A stretch of DNA of 64,000 bases from Metellina segmentata (GCA_947359465.1 OX375873.1:71809477-71873476), one strand, 5' to 3'. Shown: positions 24,090-35,970, numbered from the stretch's first letter. Made by a program: numbers and translations. Notes: generated from the letters alone by a model not told the origin.

Positions 24090-24716
24090 CAGTAAAACCC
24101 CGGTTATCTGAGCCTCGATTATCCGAGTTTCCGCTTTAACCGAGGTATCAAATATTTCAAGTATTTTTTTTTGTTTCTACATTTTCCATTTTTAAAACTA
24201 CCGAAAAAAAATTCTGAATTTGATCTCACAAACACTAAGGAAAACGAAACTCGTGACTGGATAAACGCTGACAAACAACAAGAGATTACAGATAAAATGA
24301 TCGTCAATAAGGGAAATGAATATAGCGATGATGATGAGAGAAGAGAGTGACGATGAAAATCGACAGATGGAAATCTCCAATACAGATGAACTAAAGGCTA
24401 TCGCAAGTGCTATTGAATATAAAGAACAACAAGAAGCGACACCAGCAATCCTGTTATCCTTTAAAATGGCGAAACATTGCTGCAGAAAAACTCCAAAGTA
24501 ACGTAAAAAAACAAAGACTTTTTTAAGTACGAACTCTTTAATTATCGTAACAATATGAATTGCATGCGGTGTATCTGTGTAACTTTTGTATTTGTTCAAA
24601 TATACATTTAAACCTACACGATTTATTTTATTTACAAGTTTCGCATTAACCGAGTTTTTTTTTGTTATTCAAGTTAGTCTTGCTCCTCATTAATTCGGAT
24701 AATCGGGATTCTTCTG
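24090..24716 (+). mobile_element. pogo/Tigger-like deletion derivative, copy 1
   Basis: The ends CAGTAAAACCCCGGTTATCT and (reverse complement of the right end) CAGAAGAATCCCGATTATCC form inverted repeats with repeated TTATCCGA-type subterminal motifs. TA flanks both sides (24088-24089, 24717-24718). At 627 bp, only the 3' end of a transposase gene is kept (24316-24501). Confidence 0.75.
24316..24501 (+). pseudogene. C-terminal tail of a pogo/Tigger-like transposase
   Basis: About 60 codons: an acidic run (EESDDENRQ), then NTDELKAIASAIEYKEQQEA and a basic end before the stop. Tigger/pogo transposases end with an alanine/leucine helix, an EQQ or E.(K/Q)PEC segment and a final basic stretch, and this order fits. 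The catalytic domain is absent. On its own the match is weak; the element ends and the sister copy at 36029 support it. Confidence 0.5.
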
Positions 24717-24719
24717 TAT

Positions 24720-25365
24720 ATGAATTTAAAAAGTACCATAAAGATTCGTTGTAAAACTGATTGTCTATTGGAGTAAATGGAATTTTAAACAAGACTTTGC
24801 TGATCCTGGAATAATATCACAGTTACTAATTTTGAAAAATGGACATTTTTTGTCTCAAATGACAGATATTCGAGGTTGCTTATTCTGCATATTGAAGCTG
24901 TTTCTACACTATTTAGATAAACGGGAATCATTCGGTAAAAGCAGTGATTTTCTTTACGTAAAAGAACTGTTAAATCAATCCTATATTTTTTGCAAAATTG
25001 TAATCAATTGAGTTCAATTTGTCTACACTGATAACATTTAGTTCTAACACAAGTTTCATTATTCGCAATGCCGTTAAATGAAATTTTCAAGAAAAAAAAT
25101 GCGTTTGCTTCAAATTAAATTAGTTACGAATGCACATAACAATTTACTTTACCATCCGCTGAAATTTATGATGGTATATTCGAAAACATCGCATACTAAG
25201 TGCACGAATACCACTATTAAAATCTATTCATAGGAAAACTAAGTGCAAGACTATAAGTTGAAAATTCGTGTAATTTTTAATGAAAATAAACGCGCACGGG
25301 GACATTCATTATGACTCCAAAACAGCAGAAGTGCGATGAAAAAGATTTTATGAAATGAGATGTAT
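24720..25365. other. AT-rich stretch, nothing recognised
   Basis: No gene or repeat recognised. Confidence 0.5.
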
Positions 25366-25369
25366 AGAT

Positions 25370-25880
25370 GGTTATATACTACCCTACAATAATGGACCGG
25401 ACGCCAGCGCATTTGCATAAAATCCGACAGCTTGTTTGGGGCAGTTTTTCGTGGAATGGCCTGGGACCTTTGTATGTTGTTCCTGGTCAGTTGAACGCAG
25501 ACGCCAACCTGACCATTTTGGACAATCAGGTTCTTCCTACGCTCTGGCAATTGTATGGAATGGACGAATGTTATTTCCAGGACAACAACACTCTTTGTCA
25601 TGTTGCTATCTCTGTCAAGCAGTGGTATCAAGATGTGGATGTAAAACGTCTTTACTGACCTGCTCAGAGTCCCGACCTAAACCCCATAGAACATTTGTGG
25701 GTCAAGTTAGATTGATGCTTATGGACCAGGGAACAACGTCCGAAATCCACAGCTGAGCTGCCGACATTCTTGAAGCAGGAATGGACACAAATAGCCATAG
25801 CTGTGTATCAAAACCTTGTTGAAAGTATGCCCAGAAGGGTTGCTAGTGTAATTGCAGCACGTGGGGGACCATCCCCCTAA
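25370..25880 (+). pseudogene. Tc1-like transposase, C-terminal half
   Basis: One frame gives VWGSFSWNGLGPLYVV, ANLTILDNQVLPTLWQ and FQDNNTLCH (second catalytic Asp in place of QDNAPCH). After a TGA stop it continues with PAQSPDLNPIEHLWVKL, which keeps the third catalytic Glu. Later pieces read VYQNLVESMPRRVASVIAAR, the family's C-terminal block. The first catalytic Asp and the N-terminal domain are missing. It is a different Tc1 lineage from the copies at 22701 and 62477 (PIEHLW against PIKNIW). No terminal repeats were seen. Confidence 0.85.
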
Positions 25881-26189
25881 TTAAGTATGTATTATTTCCC
25901 TTATACTATCACATCTTCCTGTCCTGTAAATTATTGTAGGGTAGTGAATATCATGCATACATATTATCGTCTTAATTAAATTGTAGAGTCAATTTAAAAG
26001 TTCAAACGATATTATAAATAATTTTTCCTACTCTAAAAAATGCTAGCATTCTTTTATGAAAGGAATTTGATTATCCTGATCACTTTTAAATTCGTTGTGT
26101 AATTCTGCTTATATAATCTATATTTAAATCAAATAATAAATGTTTGTATGAGTTCTAATCTTGACTTAGCTCTTTAACCCTCCTTATGT

Positions 26190-26395
26190 GTGTCTTGACG
26201 AGGTATCTCGTCACTAGCAAAACTGACTAGATCTTGACGAACGATATTTGCAGTCATTCAAGATCTAACGGACTCTATTTTTTAAATGAAATTTGATCAA
26301 ATATTGAACCCAAAACATCTGCAATTGTTTGATGACCAGATATCAAGGTGTATTAGGGAAAATGGTCAGATGTTGATGTACGAGATGCCTCGTCG
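26190..26395. repeat. Palindromic GAGATATCTCG repeat copy
   Basis: Near-copies GACGAGGTATCTCGTCACTA, GATGACCAGATATCAAGG and TACGAGATGCCTCGTCG with the linker CAAAACTGACTAGATCTTGA. Confidence 0.65.
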
Positions 26396-26399
26396 AAAA

Positions 26400-27429
26400 T
26401 AAATTTTAAATTGAAAATAACTATTTCATCTACTGTACTATGCTGACATTCTTTTCTGCCCCATTTAATCAAAGTATACTCATTAACAAGCATTTGTTCA
26501 TTTACCAAGATATAAATAAAAAAAAAATTGAGTGCAGCATAATTTAAAGGCAACTGCTAAGGTTGCAGGATTGAGGTAAAATCAGACATATACCTTCTGG
26601 CGTCTTAAGTTTTCGGACGACACAAGCTGCAATTTTTTTCACTATTCAGACGCTACGTCGTTCGTAACGAAGTCAATTTTTTTATAGAAATAAGTTTATT
26701 CCAAAATCACAATCCCTATAATTTTATTATTTTCGTGAAGGAGAGTAAACTTTTTCCCACCAAAAGGAAAAAGTTAGGAATTTTTATTAGGGATAAAAGG
26801 TTACACCTTACCTTTTAAATTTGGAAGAAAATTTTTTTTTTCAATTTCAATGAATTTAAAAAGTCGAAAATATTCTGATTTCGGTAAAAAGAAGACATGC
26901 AATTTCACCTTAATTTCTTAATAATTTAGATTTTTTTTGTAACCCTTATTTCAGTTTTAACACTTTCAGCAAAATTTAAATCGCATATTTTAATAATGAT
27001 AATTTTCAGCACTGAGCGTACTATAAATAAATTTTAAACTATTAAAGCTGGGGGACACATGAATTTTGGAATGAACATGAATTCCCATGAGCGCTTTAAA
27101 ATGAATCCAAAAAGTAAAAGCTTGATTCAAATATTGAATTTGATTGAAAATTTGTTAAAAATTGAATTAAGTGAAATATCAATTGAATATTTTGTTTTCT
27201 TGTGTCACTTTAGTCGTATATTTTTACTTAAAATATAAGCCCTTTTTTAATCCTTTCCAGTCATTGTTTGGTAGTAAATGCATGGGTTTATTCAGAAATT
27301 TGCATGCAAGTTGCCCTTGCCAATATTTGTATGTCTTGTAATAATAATAATTGAAATAATATTAATTAGAATCATATCAATTGGAATAGAAGTATTTTTT
27401 TAATATTAACGTAATTTTTTTGTATTATA
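26400..27429. other. AT-rich stretch, nothing recognised
   Basis: No gene recognised. Confidence 0.5.
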
Positions 27430-27508
27430 CAGTTTGAGTGTTCAGGTACTGTGCAGTTAGAGTGTTCAGGTACTGTGCAGTTAGAGTGTTCAGGTACTGT
27501 GCAGTTAG
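27430..27508. repeat. 24 bp tandem repeat, just over three units
   Basis: CAGTTAGAGTGTTCAGGTACTGTG-type units start at 27430, 27454, 27478 and 27502. The units are almost identical; the first has one substitution. Confidence 0.9.
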
Positions 27509-27512
27509 TTGA

Positions 27513-27544
27513 ATCTCCACAGTGTTCATGAACACTGTGGAGAT
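27513..27544. repeat. Perfect 32 bp palindrome
   Basis: ATCTCCACAGTGTTCA is followed directly by its exact reverse complement with no spacer, so a 16 bp cruciform or hairpin arm is possible. Confidence 0.95.
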
Positions 27545-27619
27545 ACAGCTTATCTACATTAGGCTGTATGGAGATACAGCAGGCCAGTGGAGATACAGCT
27601 TATCTACATTAGGCTGTAT
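27537..27619. repeat. Direct repeat, ~33 bp unit at 50 bp period
   Basis: GTGGAGATACAGCTTATCTA and the following CATTAGGCTGTA occur at 27537 and 27587. Each unit contains TACAGC...GCTGTA, a second possible hairpin. A partial unit (GGAGATACAGC) lies between. Confidence 0.9.
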
Positions 27620-28101
27620 TTTGTACTGTTTTGAATCCTCATAGGCACTATGAACTATAAAATTTCTGTGAATTGTTATGGAAGGTATGTCTAGATGTAA
27701 AATAGGAAACAATTTTCAGTATGGAATTTCGGCTTAGCACTTCTTTTATGTAATCAAAAAGGATGTATTAATTGGCTTTTCAAAAATTCATGTCACAAAG
27801 AGTTGATTATTAAGAGCTATTATAAATGAATCAAAGCAGGTTGGAAAACTATTGATGGATACATAATAAAAACTTTAAATATTTACGTAAACCTTTGCTA
27901 CATTCAATATTATTTATAGCATTATTTTATTAATTCTTATCTAACAACACTTTATACGATAATGATGCTTCACTTAATTATGGAGAAAGAAAACTTGGGA
28001 AATACGTTAAATTAATTTATTACGTTCACTCGTTAAAATAGCTCAAATATAAATGGAGCCTCGACGTATATAGTTAAGTTAATCTGTGAATTTTTAACCT
28101 A
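27620..28101. other. AT-rich stretch, nothing recognised
   Basis: No gene or repeat recognised. Confidence 0.5.
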
Positions 28102-28872
28102 CTAGTAAAATACCCGACTCTACTCGGTTTGAATTGGTTTACTCTAGATTGAAGAGATGATCAAAATATATAATCACTTAGTTTTTCGTAGAATAAATAA
28201 TATTTTAACACCTTTTGTCATACCTTTAAAATTTCTACAGCTTACTTTGGACACAAATCTTACTCATGCATTTTTATTCATATAATACATTTCACATACA
28301 TCTCACCCTTGCTGTATGACACAGCTACAAAATGACGAAAGGTGACCCTAAATAATACTTTTGATAAATAATACAGCAGTGCTGGAAAAGCAATCAAAGT
28401 AATCGTAGAACTCAATAGACATTCCAATTTTTCAAAACTACCAAATTACATTTTATTTAAGTATACTTACTCTGGTGTTTTAGCATGAAGCTCATTTAAA
28501 TATAACAATAAAAAAATGTTTAACATTGAATTTACTAAGCTAATAGATAATGTATAAAATAAAACATTCCAATCCAATAACTGGAATAAAATGCATGTGA
28601 TGCCTGCACAAACACACAAACACAAAATTGAAAACAGAACAAAAATACGGACAGACTTTCGCAACCAAGTTTACTCACTAAATCAAGATAAGTACTCACT
28701 GTATGCAAATTTCCATGAAAATATATTGAACCGTGTGGACGTGCATAGGGCACATACAGACACCTAACGTGAAAAAGGCGAATTTGGCATCAGTAGGGTC
28801 CAAAATGAATAGAAAACTTGAAATGGGTCGCAGATATTCAATGTACAAACACTCTATTCTTATTTATAGAGA
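28102..28872 (-). mobile_element. Non-autonomous Helitron-like element, copy A
   Basis: On the minus strand it starts TCTCTATAAATAAG and ends ...GGGTATTTTACTAG, with host A before and T after. This is the Helitron pattern: 5' TC, 3' CTAG, insertion between A and T. A CCGA...TCGG mini-stem lies 8 bases before the CTAG. At 771 bp it has no Rep/helicase coding. The next element (28875-30240) shares both ends and most of the first 250 bp. Confidence 0.65.
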
Positions 28873-28874
28873 TA

Positions 28875-30240
28875 CTAGCAAAATACCCGACCTTACTCGG
28901 TTTCAATTGGTTTACTCTAGATGGAAGAGATGATCCAAATAATATAAGAACTTACGTTTTTCGTAGAATAAAATAATATTTTAGCACCTTTCGCATCTTT
29001 ATAACTTCTACAACGTACTTTGGACACAAATCCTACACATGCATAACCATTCATGTAATATATTTCACATATATTGCACCCTTGCTGTATGAAAAAGCTA
29101 CTAAATGACTAAAGGTGACACTAAGGTTACTTCTGCAAAAGACGATTTTGAGAGATTTATGAAATTACCTTTCTTAAGTTCTTTTCATGTTCAACTCAAT
29201 TGATAAAAACGATGATTTACGGCGAGTGTTCTCGCACTCATAGTCAACAAAACAATATTATTTTACTTGTGTCACTCTTGCATCCGGCATGCGACATTGT
29301 GGAATTTCGCAATCTTCTCCTGTCATTATGACAAAGAATTTTTTAATGTTTGAAAAGTTCTAGTTCATATTTTTTAAACATTATTATTGCTTCAATAACG
29401 GCATTATTCTTTCAATAATGGCATAATTACACTTAAAATTTTATTTATTCTGACTTACCTGCCACTTTAAATCGATTACTTTGTGGTGGTGTTGCGTTCG
29501 ATACAGAAGAAACACAATTTATTAAAATAATAAATATTTAAAACAGAAAACAAAATAAAACAGCGAAATAAGACAAAAATGAAAGATGTCGGGAAAATGT
29601 TGTTCTAAAGATATTAATTTGTGATTCCTATTTACCTCTTGATCTTGGAGTTTCCACAACTTTTACTAAAAAGTACACGAAATTTAGAAATGCCAAATTA
29701 ATTCAGAGCAAACGAAACAGAAAATATTACTACATGTGATGATGAACCAACACAATTTTACGTTTTATTCCCGTTCGTTGAAAAATATCGTCTATTTCAA
29801 ATGTTCGGAAATCGTTTACATTGCGTAAAGAACAAAAATAAGACTCGAAATAATTAAATATCAGAACTGAAATTCCATAAAAAAATTAGTTTTTAAAGAA
29901 TAATTGCTTTTTTAGCAGTACTGGTAAAGCAATCAAAGTAATCTTAATATTCAATATACATTCCAAATTTTCCCAAACTACCAAATTATGGTTGATTGAA
30001 GTACACTTACTCAGGTGTTTTAGCATCACTAATTGAAGATAAGTACTCACTGTAGGCAAATTTCCATGAAAATATATAAAACCGTGGTGACGTGTATAGG
30101 GCACATACATACATACAGACAGACAGACACCAAACACGAAAGAGGCGGATTTGGCATCAGAAGGGTCCAAGACGGATACAAAACTGGAAATGGGTCGAAA
30201 ATATTCAATGTACATACAAATGCTCCTTAGATAAATACGA
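28875..30240 (-). mobile_element. Non-autonomous Helitron-like element, copy B
   Basis: On the minus strand it starts at TCGTATTTATCTAAGG (A before it) and ends ...GGGTATTTTGCTAG. It shares TACATTGAATAT, the GACCCATTTC segment, the GCCCTATRCACGTC segment and AAATTTGC.TACAGTGAGTAC with copy A, plus the 3' ~130 bp. The middle is ~600 bp longer. Microsatellite-like ACATACATACAGACAGACAG lies inside. No helicase frame. Confidence 0.6.
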
Positions 30241-30773
30241 TGCATAAATTTTAAACGAAATAAGTTATTTGTTTGTTATTTTTAAAAAGTAGTTTTAGCT
30301 ATTTGGGAAATATTTATTCTTCTCGTTAAAGTCAAGTGGCCTCCGTACAACGAACCAGATACGAACTTTCAAACTGGTTTATACAGCCAACGAAATCATG
30401 TGTACTCTGCTCTGTATAAAGTACTCACCACACTAGACGCTGTGTAGCAGTGATAGCGCGCTCAGTGTAGACGGTGAATTGGGCTGCGCTGTACAGTCAC
30501 GACCACGCGCAAATGTGATCCACTTGGTGTTGGTACATCAAAGGAAAGTGAACGTTTGTGATTGCTGAATTTGAACGGCTATTTATGATTAACTCGCGTA
30601 CGATCAATGACCAGGCCAATCGTTAAGAAACGAGCCGGTGCTCGGAACGAAGACATATTTATTTTTCTTCAGATTTTAAAGTGATCATTTATTTTGATCG
30701 TTCCTGAACGGTATGCTCTGTGTTCATAGTAAAAACAAAGGAGGGGAGGGGCTTATTCTCTTCTGCCTTATTA
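30241..30773. other. GC-richer stretch, possible old element
   Basis: Between 30330 and 30660, GC content rises and motifs such as GATAGCGCGCTCAGTGTAGAC appear. A related phrase, GGCGCGCCCAGTGTGGACAG, lies at ~33217. This may be an old repeat split by the 30776-32211 insertion. No gene recognised. Confidence 0.3.
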
Positions 30774-30775
30774 TA

Positions 30776-30897
30776 CAGGGTGGTCCCGAATTCATGGTAC
30801 AAACTTTAATGGTAGGTACAGGACATTGTAACAATGATTTATTGTATAGGAATGTATAGTCGCAAGTGACGCGGTGAGGCGTAAACAGGGGAAATAA
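30776..30897 (+). repeat. Left terminal inverted repeat of the DD41D element
   Basis: Reverse complement of 32090-32211 apart from G/T at the seventh base and T/A near the inner end. It is unusually long for mariners, whose ends are often ~30 bp. Confidence 0.93.
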
Positions 30898-31024
30898 AAG
30901 GAAAGAGAAATGGAGTGATCGGTTGGTATCATTGCCGGTAGAGGGCAGTAGATGTCTAGCCGCTGTTGAACATGATGCATCGCAGTAGGGAAAAGCGCCA
31001 TTCACAATTGTGCTGCCGTAGACG

Positions 31025-32065
31025 ATGGGTGACTTTACGTATGCAGAAAAAGCAGACATGCATTACATGTACGGCCGTGCAAATGGTAACGGCAGAGCTG
31101 CGTTACGAATGTATCGCGCGGAGTATCCTGATCGACGAATGCCGGATCATAGAATTTTTCAACGGTTACATCGTCAACTTTGTGAAACAGGTGCGTTCGA
31201 CGTCAACAGACATGGCGCTGGTCGAGTAAGAGCTGTACGCACTCCAAGGCTGGAAGAAAGCATCTTGAACATTGTGGCTGATAGACCCGAGTCAAGCACA
31301 AGAACTGTTGCGCGTGACGTAGGTGTGAGTCATCAGACTGTATGCAGAGTGTTAAACGAAAATCGCTTACACCCCTTCCATTTTCAGAAAGTACAAGCAT
31401 TGAATCCGGCAGATTATCCTCGCCGCGTGAACTTCTGCCTGTGGGTGATGCAGCAATGTGCGTTGCAGCCGGATTTCGTAGATTATGTGCTATTTACAGA
31501 TGAAGCGACATTTTCACGCGAGGGTGTCTTTAATGCGCACAATTCCCATGTGTGGGCAACCGATAATCCACATGCAACGCGTCGACATGCGTTTCAACAA
31601 CGTTTCAGTATTAATGTGTGGGCTGGTATTGTGAACGACTTTTTGATTGGCCCATACTTACTACCCACGCGGCTCACTGGCGGAAGCTATCTTATTTTTC
31701 TGAAAGAAGTGTTACCACAACTGCTGCATGATGTTCCGATCGCCATTCGTAACCGCATGTGGTTTCAGCACGATGGGGCGCCAGCACACTTCAGCATTGA
31801 TGTACGGAATTACCTGAATGCCACGTTTGGTACTCGATGGATTGGGCGTGGTGGACCAGTCCCTTGGCCACCCCGATCTCCCGATTTATCGAGCCTCGAT
31901 TACTTTTTATGGGGACATCTAAAGCATCTTGTTTATGAGTACCAGGCATCTTTGAACGTGTACGCCAATCGCTCCACCGACGCTGTCAAGCATGTATCGA
32001 TACTGGTGGACGCAATTTTGAACAATTACTGTAAACCTGACACTTGTCAACAACGCTTTCAATAA
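31025..32065 (+). CDS. Transposase, Tc1/mariner superfamily, DD41D type
   Basis: 346 aa, no internal stop. Residues ~5-60 (YAEKADMHYMYGRANGNGRA ... LCETGAF) match the N-terminal helix-turn-helix domain often labelled DUF4817. A second HTH covers ~75-115 (VARDVGVSHQTVCRVLNEN). Catalytic residues are Asp159 (LFTDEATF), Asp250 (FQHDGAPAHF) and Asp292 (SPDLSSLDYFLWG). With 41 residues between the last two, it is DD41D, the spacing I recall for the rosa and Visitor groups; which one needs a tree. The protein binds the 122 bp ends and does cut-and-paste transposition into TA. An upstream ATG at 30970 is in another frame, so 31025 is the best start. The SPDLSS sequence, where SPDL(A/T)P is usual, is slightly atypical. 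Confidence 0.93.
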   Translation: MGDFTYAEKADMHYMYGRANGNGRAALRMYRAEYPDRRMPDHRIFQRLHRQLCETGAFDVNRHGAGRVRAVRTPRLEESILNIVADRPESSTRTVARDVGVSHQTVCRVLNENRLHPFHFQKVQALNPADYPRRVNFCLWVMQQCALQPDFVDYVLFTDEATFSREGVFNAHNSHVWATDNPHATRRHAFQQRFSINVWAGIVNDFLIGPYLLPTRLTGGSYLIFLKEVLPQLLHDVPIAIRNRMWFQHDGAPAHFSIDVRNYLNATFGTRWIGRGGPVPWPPRSPDLSSLDYFLWGHLKHLVYEYQASLNVYANRSTDAVKHVSILVDAILNNYCKPDTCQQRFQ

Positions 32066-32089
32066 AATCTTTGTTTTTCCTTTCGGCCG

Positions 32090-32211
32090 TTATTTCCCCT
32101 GTTTTCGCCTCACCGCGTCACTTGCGACTATACATTCCTATACAATAAATCATTGTTACAATGTCCTGTACCTACCATTAAAGTTTGTACCATGAATTCG
32201 GGACAACCCTG
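32090..32211 (-). repeat. Right terminal inverted repeat of the DD41D element
   Basis: Partner of 30776-30897. It ends CCCTG before the TA duplication and starts 24 bases after the transposase stop codon. Confidence 0.93.
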
Positions 32212-32213
32212 TA

Positions 32214-35200
32214 CATATATGAGTTTTAGTTAGTTTTATGGGGCTTGTCTTATATGGATTTTCTTTGTTAATTTAGTTAGTATAAATGATATGGGAGATC
32301 TCACATGCTATCTTGAATACAGAAAGAGCATTTTCAAGAGGAACACCTTAAGCCCATCTCTCCCAGCAGTGATTAGAGGCGCGCAATAGGGGATGATCTT
32401 AATTATTTGAAAATGGAAGCTATCGTTTCGTTTTCCAGTCCTAAGATTCCTACTGTATTAATGGCCGCATGAATTAAATACCACACAGATGCAAAGATGT
32501 TAGTCATTAATAAAAAAATATACTGTAAAGGAGAATTATATTTAAAAGGTATACAAAATTGATTCTTACATTTGAAAACCAAGTATAAACCATTATAGTT
32601 ATTGAAGTTAATCAACAAATCGTACTTCATCAACACTGAAAAACATAATAGGAACCTCAAATGAATTATCCTCACCAATATAATGTAATTATCCAAACCT
32701 GTCCCCCATTACTTTAAGTACGTTTGTTCCCTTATAAAAGAAGGTTTGTAGTGTGTGGAGTGTTCTTTCTAGTTTAGCTTCACTGACAGTTGTCCCGCAA
32801 TTGAACACTTTTTAAAAGTCCGAGTTTGTCGTTATTTAGTCTAACAGTTCTACATTATTTATCGCGGATTAAAAGCAAATAAATCCTTCCTAAGATGAAT
32901 CCCGCTACAAGCAAGTCACCCAATGTCGCCTTTTTCGTTAAATTATTTCCCCTTTCTCTTTAATGAATGGTCAATGATAATATGCGTGTCACTCGAGATG
33001 ATGCGCCGACTTCATAAAGAACGGGACATTTAAACAATTTATTTTAAACAATAAGTTTGCAGTTTTATTTTAGCACACAACTTCTAGAATGCACGCTCGC
33101 ATATGGAACAATTTGCGCACAAGTTATCAAACAGGAAACCAGAGAGATTGATTAACGAAACTTAGCGCCGTGGTTATTCAATCATCTTGGTTTTGCGCAT
33201 TTGGATAGCGCAACGCGGCGCGCCCAGTGTGGACAGGGCTTAAGGTTATCCGACTTCTGGCCAGATATGATCCTCCAAATATTTGTAACAGGCAGACGGG
33301 CTCTCCAAATATTTTTATCAGGTACGAAGACAAAATATGACCTACCGGACAGGTTTATCTACCCCGTAGACTAAATACGGTTCTCCGAATAGATTTACGT
33401 GAATCACACAGTAGATACTCATACCAATTATTCTTACAAAGGATACTCATTATTGAAAAAATAAATATTTAAAAAGTAGCAAAGCAGAGCAGAGCGTTAT
33501 TTCGTAAATATCAATGTATTTCAAGATATTTGCAAGATTGTTATCAAAATATGTGCCATAGCAAATTTATATATGGATATATTCTTGTTCGTTTTTCAAA
33601 TATGAATGCTTCTAAACATGCATTTATCTTAAATAATAATAAAAGAGTCCCATTCCATCTACAGGCAATAACGCTGAAACGACTGACGTTAACATATCCA
33701 ACGCTTTTAGACATTAGAAGGAACGAGAAAAGAACAACACACGGACGCTAACGCTGCAATAAAAGCATTCTGTAAAGGATAATGGGGTACTTCAGAATGA
33801 TAACGCTTGGAGAATATTTATGGCAGTAACAAGGCACGTCACAGTGGATATTTTTTAACAACTCTTAGTATTCCATATTTTAATACTGTTTCCTCATTTT
33901 AACAGTCTAGACATCTTCCTTTCAATATCTTTCTAAGGGTTTGGTGACAGCTTTTAAAGATTTGGTGGAATCCAGTGCATAATTACCTTCAAGATTCATT
34001 TGAATTGCTCACTTGTAAACATATTTATTTCACAACTCATGCTGATGCAAAATGTCTGAAGCATTGAAGTATGATTTTAACTGCAAAGTGCCTCAGTATT
34101 AGTTTGCAACATCCTGCACTTCTTGATTCCTTTTTAAAACTAGAACTGTTTTACACAGCAATTCAATTCAAGAATATTTTATACATGTATCGTTTTTTTA
34201 TGTAGTGATAGTCTTTTCATGTTCTGCTAAAAAAATTACAGATGTGTCAGAAATAAATTTCAAAACTCCTTGAGATAAACACCATTAAATGGATATCCGC
34301 TTATTCCTTTCGAGTGGGAAAAGTTTCAGAACATATAAATGTTCTGGTGAGAAATATATTTGAGCAACTATAGTGTATTAGTATTAAACCGCATTGTAAA
34401 GTCTTTCTAACATCCCACACTGTAAAACATAATCATCCAGAAATGTTTAAATTTTCTAACTGACATAGATGAAGAAAAATGGAGGAAATAATAAATAATT
34501 AATTTATTTCAGTTATACATGTATCCCTGTACTGCGTTTGAAAATAATCTTTCGGTGACTTTTTAAACTGTAATGGTTATCTACTAACTCAAATATTGTG
34601 TTACTACAGTTTATTTATATTAAGAGATAAAACAAATAATTTTTTAATTAAACACACCGGAAAATGTATATCAAATCGTCAACTATAAGAAATTAAGTAA
34701 ATGAGCCTTAATAAACAAAAATTCCTTTAATTATCATCTCTTTTATATAGCATTCCATTGTAATGGAATTATAAATTATGGGTATATTAATTAATTTGCT
34801 ACATTATCGTAAAAGTATTTATTTTTATTAATTACATGTTGTTCTCGTTGTGTAACTTTTATGTCATAAAATTCCTAAAAACTTTGTAGTGTATGTAGAC
34901 TATATTATCTCAAATCTGAACAACACCTCTAAAGTTTTAAATGTAATTTTAGAAACGCCTGTTAACAGGAACTCCAGACCGCAATAATGGGGTTAGATTT
35001 TAAAATTTTAATTTTCTTAGTAGAATACTATCGATTACGGTAGTACTTTGTTTTTATTCAACTACATTGTGGTATGTTAACCTTTTGAATATGGCTATGG
35101 ATATAACTGGCGCGAATCTTATAACTTCCAAGGTACAACTAGAGTATCGGTAAAGTCTAAATTCTTTCTTGGCCCGATCAAGATACAACTGCTGTATCGG

Positions 35201-35966
35201 TATATTCACTTGCGAGTTTTTTCATATTGTTACGATTCACGATTTTCAACAAAGATCATTCCATCCTGTTACTATTCGGTTGTGTTTATACAGTATGTAG
35301 TTAATTAATGTGTTGCATAGTGGGCGATGTGCGGTCATGATTAACAATCAGCAGGCTTGATACGCAAACACCTACAATACTTGAACCGTGAGCACGAGAC
35401 TGCACACATCCGTCCTAGTTTTAATCAATACGCGTATTTATACTCGATGAATAAATATATCGCAACAAACATGACATGACTTGTGACAGCCGGTTATGCA
35501 TGTCATATGTATCTTAACAGCACCCGTGATTATTCCAAAGATACTGTCATATTTATGACAAGCTTTCAAATGCCTGAATTCAGTATTCGGTAATTAATTC
35601 AACACATTTTTACAGGATAAGAAAATGTATCATATGAACATCAAGTAGAAAAACTGCAAGTGTGAGGTTTAAGTGAATATCCTCATTTACATTATCAATA
35701 CATGTCTAACATATAACAGTTAATTTATGTACATGAATAAAATATCGAATTAATTCAAATACCATTTATAACATTGTACAAATATATATAATTGATGTAG
35801 AAAACGTCTTATCTTTCGAAACCGGGGTTCAACACTTAATTTTTGAGTGTCACAAAAGAGCATAAGTGCGAAACGTTTAATAACTTGACAAATATAAATG
35901 ATACATACATTAACGTAATCGCATTCAAAAGAGCATCTAACAAGGAATGTTATAATCGTAAAAGAA

Positions 35967-35970
<4 letters not shown>
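32214..35970. other. AT-rich stretch, no recognised gene
   Basis: A short GC-rich patch lies at ~33170-33245 (GGCGCGCCCAGTGTGGACAG), reminiscent of a transposon end. Around 33250-33400 there are repeated GG.TCTCC(A/G)AATA phrases. Nothing else recognised; frames at 32403-32696 and 33530-33751 show no domain. Confidence 0.45.

Larger units (their letters stand above)
30776..32211 (+). mobile_element. Complete Tc1/mariner-superfamily transposon (DD41D)
   Basis: Terminal inverted repeats of 122 bp (30776-30897 and 32090-32211) begin CAGGG and differ at two positions. TA flanks both ends (30774-30775, 32212-32213). One intact transposase frame lies between. The 1436 bp size, single ORF and TA duplication are those of a full-length autonomous element. 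Near-identical ends and an intact ORF point to recent insertion. Confidence 0.93.
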
